This document shows, in pieces, positions 1 through 6,635 of a stretch of DNA of 12,322 bases (its first letter is position 1; each line of letters starts with the position of its first letter). The notes beneath the pieces are model-generated. The model did not search any database, was not told where the DNA came from, and worked only from the letters and a program-made list of their open reading frames with translations. This DNA is from an uncultured Phycisphaerales bacterium (lineage in GTDB: Bacteria; Planctomycetota; Phycisphaerae; UBA1845; CAIVHJ01), in contig CAIVHJ010000372.1 in NCBI GenBank assembly GCA_903905665.1, positions 1-12,322 on the forward strand, given 5' to 3'. The translations under genes and the position numbers were made by a program.

Positions 1-1
1 G

Positions 2-589
2 ACGATCTTGGCGGTCTCTCCGGAAGACCACGACACTGTCAAGACCAAATACGGCCCGAATCTCGGTTTCATGGGCGTCCAACTCGTTACCGGCGCCTCC
101 CAGCGATGGAAAACGGTTCAAAACGCACTGGCGGCGGTACGCGAGGAGGCTGATTACGTTGCGATTCACGATGCCGTGAGAATCTGCGTGACCCAGAACA
201 TGATCGACCGTGTTTTTTCCGAGGCGACCAAAACCGGCGCCGCGATTCTGGCGGCTCTACTGACGGGGACGATCAAACGAGTTTCACCCACCCGCGTCAT
301 CGACGAGACCGTTTCACGGTCCGACCTCTTTGAAGCCCAGACGCCTCAGGTCTTCAAAAAAACGCTGCTCTGCCAGGCGTATCAAACAGTCAGCGACGCA
401 ACAGCCGTCACCGACGATGCCGAACTGGTCGCAGAAACGGGCCATCCGGTCAGTGTAGTTGAATCTGACGGTAGTAATATTAAGATAACGGTTGCGGGTG
501 ACTTGGCTTTAGCGACGGCGATTATGAAAAGTCGTCCCAAACTCAAAGCCGCTTCACCACTGGGAGCTTTTGAAGAAGCCCAGTGGTAA
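2..589 (+). CDS. ispD: 2-C-methyl-D-erythritol 4-phosphate cytidylyltransferase (IspD), 5'-truncated by window edge
   Basis: IspD joins CTP and 2-C-methyl-D-erythritol 4-phosphate to make CDP-methylerythritol, the third step of the cytosolic MEP isoprenoid pathway. The frame is open from base 2, so the N-terminal nucleotide-binding part (glycine-rich loop with Arg and Lys) lies outside the window; about 195 residues remain. Visible family motifs, numbered from the codon at base 8, are the SQRWKTV segment near residue 31, IHDAVR with the metal-binding Asp at 55, GTIKR near 88-91, the Arg in ETVSR followed by AQTPQ at 110-114, TDDAELV at 135-141 and NIKIT at 157-161. Usual family length is about 230 residues, so roughly 35 are missing. 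Small departures are IHDAVRIC where HDA-x-RP is typical and LLTGT where P-V-x-DT is typical. The known key residues that remain visible are present, so the enzyme is probably active. The next gene starts 60 nt downstream on the same strand. Confidence 0.93.
   Translation, partial: TILAVSPEDHDTVKTKYGPNLGFMGVQLVTGASQRWKTVQNALAAVREEADYVAIHDAVRICVTQNMIDRVFSEATKTGAAILAALLTGTIKRVSPTRVIDETVSRSDLFEAQTPQVFKKTLLCQAYQTVSDATAVTDDAELVAETGHPVSVVESDGSNIKITVAGDLALATAIMKSRPKLKAASPLGAFEEAQW
556..587 (+). other. Inverted repeat at the 3' end of ispD
   Basis: A perfect 9-bp inverted repeat (ACCACTGGG at 556-564, CCCAGTGGT at 579-587) encloses a 14-nt loop, and the right arm runs into the TAA stop of ispD. No T-run follows, so it is not a classical Rho-independent terminator. 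It could protect or pause the transcript end before the next gene, or be a chance structure. Confidence 0.4.
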
Positions 590-649
590 CCCGCATGGAA
601 ATTCCAGATGGTTTTGCAACTGGGAATGCTTGATTTCAGGAGTTGAAAC

Positions 650-1537
650 ATGAGATGCCGTAATGTGTGGATTCTGGTGTTGGTGGGAGCTCTGGGGTGT
701 CAAACCGATTCGATCGTCGGACGCCGACCTGTCGCGGGCGCGCCCACGACGCCGGTCAAAGTCATCGAAATGGCTCGCGAGTCCGACATGACCATGGCGC
801 CGAAATCCGAAGTGGACATGGTCGAACAGATGACCTACTACCGAACGATGTATGTCCAAACCCTCGAACAATTGCAGGAATACTATCGAGCACACGGATT
901 CGCCCAAAAATACATCTGGGCCAAAAACGAACTCGCCGATGCCCGGCGAATCAACGCCTATGAATACCTCGTCGATGCCTCCATGCCGAAAATCGATCTT
1001 GAACCGAGGGACCACATCCCCGCCGCCGACGACCTCTACAACAAAGCTCTCGCCGCCGCCAAAGATGCCGGCCACGGGATTCCCGCTTTATACAACCGCG
1101 AAAAAATGGAAGAAGCACTGCAGATGTTCAAGACGGTCATCCGCGAATTCCCGACCAGCGACAAAATCGACGACGCCGCCTTCTATTGCGGCGAACTCCA
1201 CAAAGAATACTTCAACGACGATACCATTGCCGTGAAATGGTATGAACTGGCGTGGACGTGGGATCCTTCCACTCCCCATCCCGCCAGATTCCAGGCCGCC
1301 GTCGTTTATGATTTCCGACTGCACAACCGCGAAAAGGCGCTCGAACTTTATCGCGCCTCGATCGCCACCGAAACGCAGGATCGCTCCAACGTCCGATTCG
1401 CCGTCGATCGAATCAAACAACTGACTCAGGGCACGCCCGGCGAAAGTGTTCGCCAGGAACCCGTCGCTCCGACTACTGAAACACCCAACGCAAATAAAAC
1501 GGGATCGCCGTCCGATCAAAAACCGAAAACCCCGTAA
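650..1537 (+). CDS. Lipoprotein with tetratricopeptide-like repeats, unknown function
   Basis: The 295-residue product starts with a short basic N-terminus, a hydrophobic stretch and a lipobox-like A-L-G-C with Cys at residue 17, so it is probably exported and lipid-anchored. After a linker, residues about 55-110 are helical and rich in Tyr and charged residues. Residues about 145-245 look like two or three TPR-type helix pairs (EEALQMFKTVIREFP, then IAVKWYELAWTWDP, then REKALELYRASIATE), the pattern seen in BamD/YbgF-like scaffold lipoproteins. The C-terminus, from about 262, is a disordered tail rich in Pro, Thr, Ser and Lys. The ATG is preceded by AGGAG at a 7-nt spacing, supporting this start. 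It follows ispD by 60 nt and may be co-transcribed with it; a hairpin downstream closes the unit. The TPR-like fold is clear by pattern, but no specific role can be assigned. Confidence 0.75.
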   Translation: MRCRNVWILVLVGALGCQTDSIVGRRPVAGAPTTPVKVIEMARESDMTMAPKSEVDMVEQMTYYRTMYVQTLEQLQEYYRAHGFAQKYIWAKNELADARRINAYEYLVDASMPKIDLEPRDHIPAADDLYNKALAAAKDAGHGIPALYNREKMEEALQMFKTVIREFPTSDKIDDAAFYCGELHKEYFNDDTIAVKWYELAWTWDPSTPHPARFQAAVVYDFRLHNREKALELYRASIATETQDRSNVRFAVDRIKQLTQGTPGESVRQEPVAPTTETPNANKTGSPSDQKPKTP

Positions 1538-1603
1538 TCCACAAACCCCGTCTTGCTCCTGATGGACGAATGGAACGCGAACGACCGATCAATTGCTTTT
1601 CAT

Positions 1604-1631
1604 ATAGCCTCCGGCATGCCGGGGGCTATTT
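1604..1631 (+). terminator. Hairpin terminator after the TPR lipoprotein gene
   Basis: ATAGCCTCCGGC (1604-1615) and GCCGGGGGCTAT (1618-1629) form a 12-bp stem with one G:U pair; in practice the loop is about 4 nt. It is followed by only a short T-rich stretch (TATTTA), so the T-tract is weak. Its position, 66 nt after the stop codon and before a separate tRNA promoter, fits a transcription terminator. Confidence 0.65.
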
Positions 1632-1680
1632 ACCTGAAGGGGCGGGAACTGCCTTGAACGATGCGCTAAATTCATGAAGA

Positions 1681-1709
1681 TTGTACGAAAATGACGATTC
1701 CTCTATGAT
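1681..1709 (+). promoter_or_regulatory. Candidate sigma-70 promoter for the tRNA-Lys gene
   Basis: TTGTAC (1681-1686) lies 17 nt before TATGAT (1704-1709), which matches the -10 consensus at 5 of 6 positions; the -35 box is weak (3 of 6). Transcription would start near 1716, leaving a leader of about 20 nt before the mature tRNA at 1737. The placement between a terminator and a tRNA supports the call. Confidence 0.4.
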
Positions 1710-1736
1710 AAGCGATTTGGAGTGTATTCCTCCTTC

Positions 1737-1810
1737 GGGGATGTAGCTCAGTCCGGTAGAGCAGCGGCCTTTTAAGCCGTTGGTCCTGGGTTCGAATCCC
1801 AGCATCCTCA
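1737..1810 (+). tRNA. tRNA-Lys, anticodon TTT
   Basis: All arms of the cloverleaf can be read. The acceptor stem is GGGGATG with CATCCTC (one G:U pair at position 2), the D-stem is GCTC/GAGC, and the anticodon stem is GCGGC/GCCGT. The 7-nt anticodon loop CTTTTAA puts TTT at 1771-1773. The T-arm is CTGGG-TTCGAAT-CCCAG and the discriminator base is A at 1810. The UUU anticodon reads AAA and AAG (lysine). CCA is not encoded and must be added by the CCA-adding enzyme. The length is 74 nt, with a 5-nt variable loop. Confidence 0.97.
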
Positions 1811-1905
1811 ATCACATTCACCAGAAGTCAGGTCGGTAGATCCGGTTCCGGCGAAGCATGTGGTGATTCATTTCGATCTTCAATTCCATCAAGGGAGGTC
1901 ACGTC

Positions 1906-3123
1906 ATGGAGGACATGAACCACTCGACAAGTTTGGACACATTATGTTCACATGCGGGAATCGGAGTGGGCGACGGCAGCCCGCTTGAAATACCGATTGT
2001 GCAATCCACGGCCTTTTGCCGGGACCAGATCGACAGCGACGCCCCTCATGCGTACTCGCGTGTTTCCAACCCGACGGTTTCGGCTCTCGAACGCACACTG
2101 GGTGAACTTGAGTCTGAACCTCCTGCCGTGTGTTTCGCATCGGGACTGGCGGCGGAGACGGCGCTATTTTTGACGCTGCTGTCGCAGGGCGATCACGTTG
2201 TGTGCGGACGGGCGGTATATGGCGGAACGACGCGCCTGCTGCAGAACGTTTTGGCGCGAATGGGTGTCGAGACGACCTTGGTGGACGCAACCCGGCCTGA
2301 TGCCGTTCGGGCCGCCGTGCACGACCGCACTCGGCTCGTGTTTGCTGAGACACCGTCCAATCCCACACTGGTGCTAACGGATTTGGCGGCCGTGGCGGAC
2401 ATAGCACATCGGGTCGGCGCTTTGCTTGCTGTGGACAACACCTTCATGACGGCGGTTTTGCAGCAGCCGCTGGATTGGGGCGCGGATGTTTCTCTGTATT
2501 CGACGACGAAGTTTGTGGAAGGGCATTCGGTCGCACTGGGCGGCGCTCTTGTGGCGAAAGACGAGCGTTTGCTGGAACGGTTGCGCTTCATTCGCAAATC
2601 AACGGGTGGAATTCAGACACCGTTCAATGCGTGGCTGACGTTGCACGGGCTTAAGACACTGCCGTTGCGCATTCGGCATCAATCCGAGACAGCCGCACGT
2701 GTGGCGCATTGGCTGCAACAGCAACCGGAAGTGTGCCGCGTTCTCCACCCGACACTGGAAACGTTTCCCCAGCGTGAACTGGCTGAGCGACAACATCGGA
2801 GTCATCATGGTGCCGTGGTATCGTTCGAGTTGGACGGTGGTCTCCAGGCGGCCCAAAGGATGCTGAAGCACGTCCGTTTGTTTCGGCTGGTCGAGCAGGT
2901 CGGAGGGGTGGAAACGCTCTTAACCCATTCCGCGACAATGACTCATGTGGATGTCCCGATCGACCAGCGCAGGCAAAACGGCATCAGCGACGGACTTCTG
3001 CGGCTGTCGGTCGGCCTCGAGGATACGCAAGCGATCATCGACGAGTTGGAGCACGCGATCAAATCAGCGCGACCGCAAGTAACGACCGTACGAAAAGACA
3101 GAGAGTGCGCGACCGTTTCATGA
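1906..3123 (+). CDS. PLP-dependent trans-sulfuration enzyme (cystathionine gamma-synthase / gamma-lyase / sulfhydrylase family)
   Basis: This 405-residue cytosolic protein belongs to the Cys/Met-metabolism PLP enzyme family, which makes or breaks C-S bonds at the gamma carbon of homocysteine, cystathionine or activated homoserine. Landmarks in order are Y50-S-R52 (phosphate contact from the neighbouring subunit), FASGLAA at 78-83, VYGGT at 104-108 (Tyr stacking on PLP), ETPSNP at 148-153, Asp177 in VDNTF (pyridine nitrogen) and the Schiff-base Lys202 in YSTTKF. LLTHSATMTH follows at 338-347, and Arg367 in LRLSVGLE would bind the substrate carboxylate. Length is normal for the family. After the Lys the sequence reads EGHSVALGG, where GHSD is common; this does not settle substrate specificity. 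GGGAGGT at 1893-1899 sits 6 nt before the ATG and decides the start; an ATG three codons on is less well placed. Whether it is a synthase, a lyase or a sulfhydrylase cannot be read from sequence alone. dapF follows after 56 nt. Confidence 0.93.
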   Translation: MEDMNHSTSLDTLCSHAGIGVGDGSPLEIPIVQSTAFCRDQIDSDAPHAYSRVSNPTVSALERTLGELESEPPAVCFASGLAAETALFLTLLSQGDHVVCGRAVYGGTTRLLQNVLARMGVETTLVDATRPDAVRAAVHDRTRLVFAETPSNPTLVLTDLAAVADIAHRVGALLAVDNTFMTAVLQQPLDWGADVSLYSTTKFVEGHSVALGGALVAKDERLLERLRFIRKSTGGIQTPFNAWLTLHGLKTLPLRIRHQSETAARVAHWLQQQPEVCRVLHPTLETFPQRELAERQHRSHHGAVVSFELDGGLQAAQRMLKHVRLFRLVEQVGGVETLLTHSATMTHVDVPIDQRRQNGISDGLLRLSVGLEDTQAIIDELEHAIKSARPQVTTVRKDRECATVS

Positions 3124-3179
3124 CAGGATTTGAGTTCCAGTCGGATTCTTCCTTTTGATTTTGTCCCAGAGGCACATAT

Positions 3180-4088
3180 ATGGCGGCATTGCGTTTTACC
3201 AAAATGCACGGACTTGACAACGACTACGTTTTCGTCAACGTCTTTGACCAGCACATCGAGGATCCGTCGGTACTCGCTCGTGCCGTAAGCAACCGCCACC
3301 GAGGAGTCGGCAGCGACGGATTGATTCTCGTGGCGCCTCCAACGTCGTCTCCGGCCCATGTTCGCATGATCGTGTTCAATGCCGACGGCTCACGGGGACG
3401 GATGTGCGGTAACGGAATTCGCTGCGTTGCCAAATATGCTTATGAACGCAAATTGTGTCGATCCAACCCGATGCATATCGAAACCGATTCCGGCATCAAA
3501 ACACTGGACCTGACCATCAACGATGATCGCGTGACACAGGTCCGCGTCGATATGGGCGAGCCGGAATTGAATCCTTCCCTCATTCCCGTTAGATTGCCGC
3601 ACGCCCACAGCGGACCGATCATCGAGTACCCGATATCGAAATACATCCCGATGGGACCTCCAGCAGTCTGGATGAAAGATTGCGGGTGGCATGATGCCAT
3701 GACGTGTGTCTCGATGGGCAATCCTCATGCGATCGTGTTCGTCGATCACATTGCCTCGGTCCCCTTGGAGAAACTGGGGCTTTATTTCGAGCGACAGCCC
3801 ATCTTTCCGGAACGGATCAATGTCCACTTCGTCCAAATTCACCACCGCACCGAAGGCACAATGATCAGCTGGGAACGAGGCAGCGGAGTCACGCAGGCTT
3901 GTGGAACGGGCGCCTGTGCGACGCTTGTAGCAGGAGTTTTGACAAATCGTCTCGATCGGAAAGCAACCATTCACCTGACCGGTGGAGATTTGCTTGTCGA
4001 TTGGGCAGACAACAATCATGTGTTCATGACCGGGCCCGCGGAGGAAGTCTTCTCAGGAGAGTGGCTCATTGGAGCCGGAATCAGATGA
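3180..4088 (+). CDS. dapF: Diaminopimelate epimerase
   Basis: DapF interconverts LL- and meso-diaminopimelate by a two-base, cofactor-free mechanism. This supplies meso-DAP for peptidoglycan and the precursor of lysine, in the cytosol. The 302-residue product has both catalytic cysteines: Cys76 in NADGSRGRMCGNGIRC and Cys241 in ERGSGVTQACGTGACA. It also has the N-terminal FTKMHGLDNDYV motif (Asn14), SMGNPH at 178-183 and FPERINVHFV at 209-218. Two positions differ from the usual pattern: Asp13 replaces Gly in HGLGND, and Val237 replaces Glu in the G-E-T segment of the second Cys loop; the Glu and Arg of ERG are kept. The protein is about 25 residues longer than the E. coli enzyme, mostly in the middle. 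GAGG lies 8 nt before the ATG. It is downstream of the PLP enzyme and convergent with the lipoprotein gene at 4121. Confidence 0.96.
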   Translation: MAALRFTKMHGLDNDYVFVNVFDQHIEDPSVLARAVSNRHRGVGSDGLILVAPPTSSPAHVRMIVFNADGSRGRMCGNGIRCVAKYAYERKLCRSNPMHIETDSGIKTLDLTINDDRVTQVRVDMGEPELNPSLIPVRLPHAHSGPIIEYPISKYIPMGPPAVWMKDCGWHDAMTCVSMGNPHAIVFVDHIASVPLEKLGLYFERQPIFPERINVHFVQIHHRTEGTMISWERGSGVTQACGTGACATLVAGVLTNRLDRKATIHLTGGDLLVDWADNNHVFMTGPAEEVFSGEWLIGAGIR

Positions 4089-4120
4089 CGACCGGCAATG
4101 GACTGAACGGTTTTGAATAA

Positions 4121-4825
4121 TCACATTTCTGTATGCTCGCACGTCATGGGCACCTTGGGATCAAGGCCGAGAACGTCCAGCGGGAGTTTGAACTCCAGCA
4201 TCGGACCCTCGAAGGCGATGAAATCGGGATGTTCCGGGAATTCCTTTTCAAGAATTTTCTCGAATTGTTTGGTGGAAGGATTGAATTTCCCGACGGTAAC
4301 GCTCACCACCCCCTGCGGTTTTGCGACGGTACCGGCGGTTTTGTCCGCCTTCTGAGTAAAACCGGTCGGTAGCCAGAGGTTGAATTGATCGGCACCCGAA
4401 GTCAGTTTCAGATATCCGATCGCCCCGCTGCTGGCCCGGCCCGTGGCGGCGAATTCTTTTTCGATTTTTTCGCCAATTCCAAGTTTGAATCGGAAAAACA
4501 CATAAAGATTCTGGTCGTCATGGGCGATTTTGATTTCCTGTGTATCGTGCGAGGGATGAGAATCTTCCTTGACTTTGCAGTCGAAGTCCGGAACCGCGTT
4601 CCAATCCTCGAACTGGCCGTCGATAATGATGGGAGCCGGTGGAGCAACCTTGACCTTCGCAGAGGACACGGGTTGAATTTGCGAGGAAGGCGGCGGTTGT
4701 TCCGGAACGTCCGCCAGCGAGATACCGGGCGTGGCGAAGTTGGCGTTCGATTCACTTTTTTTACAGGAGAGGCCACAACCCAGAAGCAGCACACACAGAA
4801 GGTAGAAACTTTTGCGGATAAGCAT
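4121..4825 (-). CDS. CBM9-like domain lipoprotein
   Basis: The 234-residue product begins with a basic N-terminus, a hydrophobic core and the lipobox L-L-G-C at 14-17 (a second Cys at 21 is a less likely site), so it is predicted to be a lipid-anchored envelope protein. A Pro/Ser-rich linker (about 35-65) leads to a domain opening with PIIIDGQFEDWNAVP and then EIKIAHDDQNLYVFFRFK. This is the typical start of carbohydrate-binding family 9-like or DOMON-like beta-sandwiches, in which a short I-D-G-x-x-x-D-W motif begins the fold. The rest (residues 120-234) is beta-rich and ends abruptly in EHTEM. No catalytic motif is seen; ligand and partner are unknown. The frame stays open upstream to 4996, but that extension is unlike a protein start. 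The ATG at 4825 follows GGGGAG at an 8-nt spacing and immediately begins the signal peptide, so it is preferred. It is convergent with dapF (32-nt gap). Confidence 0.75.
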   Translation of the reverse strand: MLIRKSFYLLCVLLLGCGLSCKKSESNANFATPGISLADVPEQPPPSSQIQPVSSAKVKVAPPAPIIIDGQFEDWNAVPDFDCKVKEDSHPSHDTQEIKIAHDDQNLYVFFRFKLGIGEKIEKEFAATGRASSGAIGYLKLTSGADQFNLWLPTGFTQKADKTAGTVAKPQGVVSVTVGKFNPSTKQFEKILEKEFPEHPDFIAFEGPMLEFKLPLDVLGLDPKVPMTCEHTEM

Positions 4826-4872
4826 GGCGAGTTCTCCCCGAAACGGTCGAATTGAAATGCAAACAGCGAGAC

Positions 4873-4901
4873 ATTGTACGCCGGTATGGGGGTGTTCACA
4901 A
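4873..4901 (-). promoter_or_regulatory. Candidate sigma-70 promoter for the CBM9-like lipoprotein
   Basis: On the minus strand TTGTGA (4901-4896) is followed after exactly 17 nt by TACAAT (4878-4873), matching the consensus at 4 of 6 and 5 of 6 positions. The predicted start near 4866 would leave a 5' leader of about 40 nt before the ATG at 4825, with its GGGGAG ribosome-binding site. Confidence 0.45.
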
Positions 4902-4984
4902 TCACAAAGGCGCCACAGAATGGTCCAACGGGGCGAAGGAATGCCGACTATCGTAGATTGAATGGATATATGAACGTCGAAAAG

Positions 4985-5028
4985 CAATGAAGGCAACGCG
5001 CAGGCTTAAGCCTGCGGCTCCTTCATTG
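4985..5028. repeat. Nested REP-like palindrome
   Basis: The core CGCAGGCTTAAGCCTGCG (4999-5016) is a perfect 18-bp palindrome. It is flanked by a second 9-bp inverted repeat, CAATGAAGG (4985-4993) and CCTTCATTG (5020-5028), with 5-nt and 3-nt interruptions between the two stems. The core resembles the GC-rich REP/BIME palindromes scattered in many bacterial genomes and sometimes mobilised by RAYT transposases. No second copy and no transposase is present in this window. A bidirectional terminator is less likely, because both neighbouring genes start, rather than end, here. Confidence 0.7.
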
Positions 5029-5070
5029 TGCGGGTGCGTATAACCATTCAAAGAACAATAAGACTTCTGC

Positions 5071-5099
5071 TTGAGTTTGGAAACCACGTCGCGTAGGAT
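5071..5099 (+). promoter_or_regulatory. Weak candidate promoter for the esterase-like gene and M16 operon
   Basis: TTGAGT (5071-5076) and TAGGAT (5094-5099) each match the sigma-70 consensus at 4 of 6 positions with an ideal 17-nt spacer. The start would be near 5106, about 40 nt before the ATG. Other AT-rich hexamers nearby make this uncertain. Confidence 0.3.
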
Positions 5100-5127
5100 T
5101 AAAATATCACTGGGGAAAGACAAAGCC

Positions 5128-5147
5128 ATCGAAAGGAATTCGATCAG
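5128..5147 (+). promoter_or_regulatory. Ribosome-binding site presented in a small hairpin loop
   Basis: ATCGAA (5128-5133) and TTCGAT (5139-5144) can pair to form a 6-bp stem whose 5-nt loop is AGGAA, containing the only Shine-Dalgarno-like bases before the ATG at 5148 (10 nt away). It may be coincidental, but it could influence initiation. Confidence 0.3.
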
Positions 5148-6569
5148 ATGATGCCACAGATTATTGGATTGATTCTGTTAATCGTAAGCTTACAGAATCC
5201 CCCCGCCCAACCGGTGAATTCGCCACAAACCGAAGACACGACCGCCCCTTTACCCCTTTTGCACAATATAGGTTTTGAAGAAGGAGAGTCTGACCCTTCG
5301 GGTTGGCAGCGCGGTGCATCTGTTGACGGGGTGGAGTACCTCTGGGACAAACAGGTGGCCCACGACGGTCACGCCAGCCTCTGCTTGAAAAAAACCAACG
5401 TAAAATTTTTCCCGATCGCCCAGTGGCAGCAAAGCCTGACGCGAGTGGAACCCGCCCCGACGCTGCGAGTGGCGGTTTGGGTCAAGGCGCTGGATGTCCG
5501 CCGCGCCGCCGTTGACGTGCAGTTCATCGGACCGAAGGATTACTGGAGTCATCAAACGGTCACCATCATCGGTCCGGAACAATCTGATGGAACCCCCGTC
5601 ACACACGACTGGAAAGAATACAACGGCGCCGTCACCATCCCCGAAAAGGCAAAAGAAATCCGAATCGCGCTTCAGATGATCGGAGCTGGAACGATCTGGT
5701 TCGACGACGTTCATGTCGAATACGCCGCCGAACCGCTGCCCCGCACTCTCGATCCCGATATTGCGGATGTCCCATTTCAGGACTTGCACGTCGGCGATGA
5801 TCTGCAAAAGCGGTATTTCCTGATCGGTCCGAAAACCGAAAAATCAGAACCGCAGGATGGTTATCGTTTGCTGGTCATTTTAGCAGGGGCAGATGGCGGC
5901 GAACGTCAGTTGCCGTACATCATGCGACTATTCAAATATGCGTTGCCGGATTCTTATCTGGTGGTTCAACCGGTGGCGGTCGTGTGGAACGAGCGGCAGG
6001 CACAGCAAATCATCTGGCCAACCATTCGGGAGCCGTGGGGTGGAATGCGATTTTCAACAGAAGAGTTCGTTGAATCGGTCATCACCGACGTGAAGAAACA
6101 TTACAAAATCGACTCCAATTTTGTATTTCTTCTTTGCTGGGCAAACAGCGGACCGGCCGGTCTGGAAGTTTCGCTTCATACGACCCGGCAAATTACAGGT
6201 GCGATGATCGCCATGTCGCCGTACTCCCCCGAAAACCTAAGCAGTGTCAACAAGAGAATGACCGATGGTTTTCCCTACTACCTCTACCACTCCCCACAAG
6301 ATACGATGAATCCTTTGGCTTTCGCTCAAAACGCCCAGCGCATCCTGCTCGCCAAAGGGGCTTTTGTGGAACTGGCTACCTATATCGGAGGGCAAGGCTG
6401 GTTTGGGGATTACCTGTCCGACGTGCGCAAGGGAATCGACTGGCTGGAAAAACATCATTACAATCCCGACTTGGCCAAATGCGATCAATCGCCGACCCCG
6501 ACGAAGGAATCGCCGGAAAAACAAAAGGAACTTCCACCCGAACCATCGGATCAATCACCGAATCCATAA
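5148..6569 (+). CDS. Exported alpha/beta-hydrolase (esterase-like) protein with N-terminal carbohydrate-binding-like domain; triad degenerate
   Basis: The 473-residue product has an N-terminal hydrophobic segment (residues 4-16) that fits a signal peptide. Residues about 36-192 (NIGFEEGESDPSGWQ ... TIWFDDVHVEY) look like a galactose-binding-type beta-sandwich, as in CBM4/9/22-like domains, where a closing 'W-F-D-D-V' strand is typical. Residues about 215-437 form an alpha/beta-hydrolase core resembling poly-esterase/phospholipase-type hydrolases: strand LLVILAGADGG, then FVFLLCWANSGPAG holding the expected nucleophile Ser334, YHSPQDTMNP with Asp385, and the terminal TYIGGQGWFGD. The nucleophile elbow reads A-N-S-G-P instead of G-x-S-x-G, and the place of the catalytic His (usually GGHGW) is Gln416, codon CAA at 6393-6395. 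It may thus be a non-catalytic binding protein or a divergent enzyme. The C-terminal 35 residues are a low-complexity Pro/Glu/Lys tail. A second ATG directly follows the first (5151), so the start is uncertain by one codon. The first M16 gene begins 66 nt after the stop. Confidence 0.75.
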   Translation: MMPQIIGLILLIVSLQNPPAQPVNSPQTEDTTAPLPLLHNIGFEEGESDPSGWQRGASVDGVEYLWDKQVAHDGHASLCLKKTNVKFFPIAQWQQSLTRVEPAPTLRVAVWVKALDVRRAAVDVQFIGPKDYWSHQTVTIIGPEQSDGTPVTHDWKEYNGAVTIPEKAKEIRIALQMIGAGTIWFDDVHVEYAAEPLPRTLDPDIADVPFQDLHVGDDLQKRYFLIGPKTEKSEPQDGYRLLVILAGADGGERQLPYIMRLFKYALPDSYLVVQPVAVVWNERQAQQIIWPTIREPWGGMRFSTEEFVESVITDVKKHYKIDSNFVFLLCWANSGPAGLEVSLHTTRQITGAMIAMSPYSPENLSSVNKRMTDGFPYYLYHSPQDTMNPLAFAQNAQRILLAKGAFVELATYIGGQGWFGDYLSDVRKGIDWLEKHHYNPDLAKCDQSPTPTKESPEKQKELPPEPSDQSPNP

Positions 6570-6635
6570 ATGGAATGATTGAGATTGAAAGCAAACGGCG
6601 ATTTTCCGACAAGATACGCCGGAAGAGATGATGAG

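Larger units (their letters stand above)
4826..5147. other. Divergent intergenic region
   Basis: These 322 nt separate two divergently transcribed genes. They hold the RBS and a promoter candidate for the minus-strand lipoprotein (4873-4901), a 44-nt nested palindrome (4985-5028), a weak promoter candidate for the plus strand (5071-5099) and a short hairpin around the plus-strand RBS (5128-5144). I see no conserved coding sequence or RNA gene in it. Confidence 0.6.

Noticed and set aside
554..1075. Minus-strand open frame of 173 codons
   Set aside because: Antisense to ispD and the TPR lipoprotein; low-complexity shadow with no RBS or family resemblance.
1811..1905. Possible riboswitch upstream of the PLP enzyme
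   Set aside because: Small inverted repeats (TCACCA with TGGTGA, and CCGG-TT-CCGG) are present, but no SAM or other riboswitch consensus can be recognised.
3390..4019. Minus-strand open frame of 209 codons antisense to dapF
   Set aside because: dapF on the other strand has full catalytic motifs; this is a shadow frame.
4089..4120. Terminator between the convergent dapF and lipoprotein genes
   Set aside because: Only a 4-bp ACCG/CGGT pairing with a wide loop and a short T-stretch is visible, too weak to support.
4826..4996. 57-codon N-terminal extension of the CBM9-like protein
   Set aside because: It lacks a start context and would place the signal peptide internally; the ATG at 4825 with GGGGAG is better.
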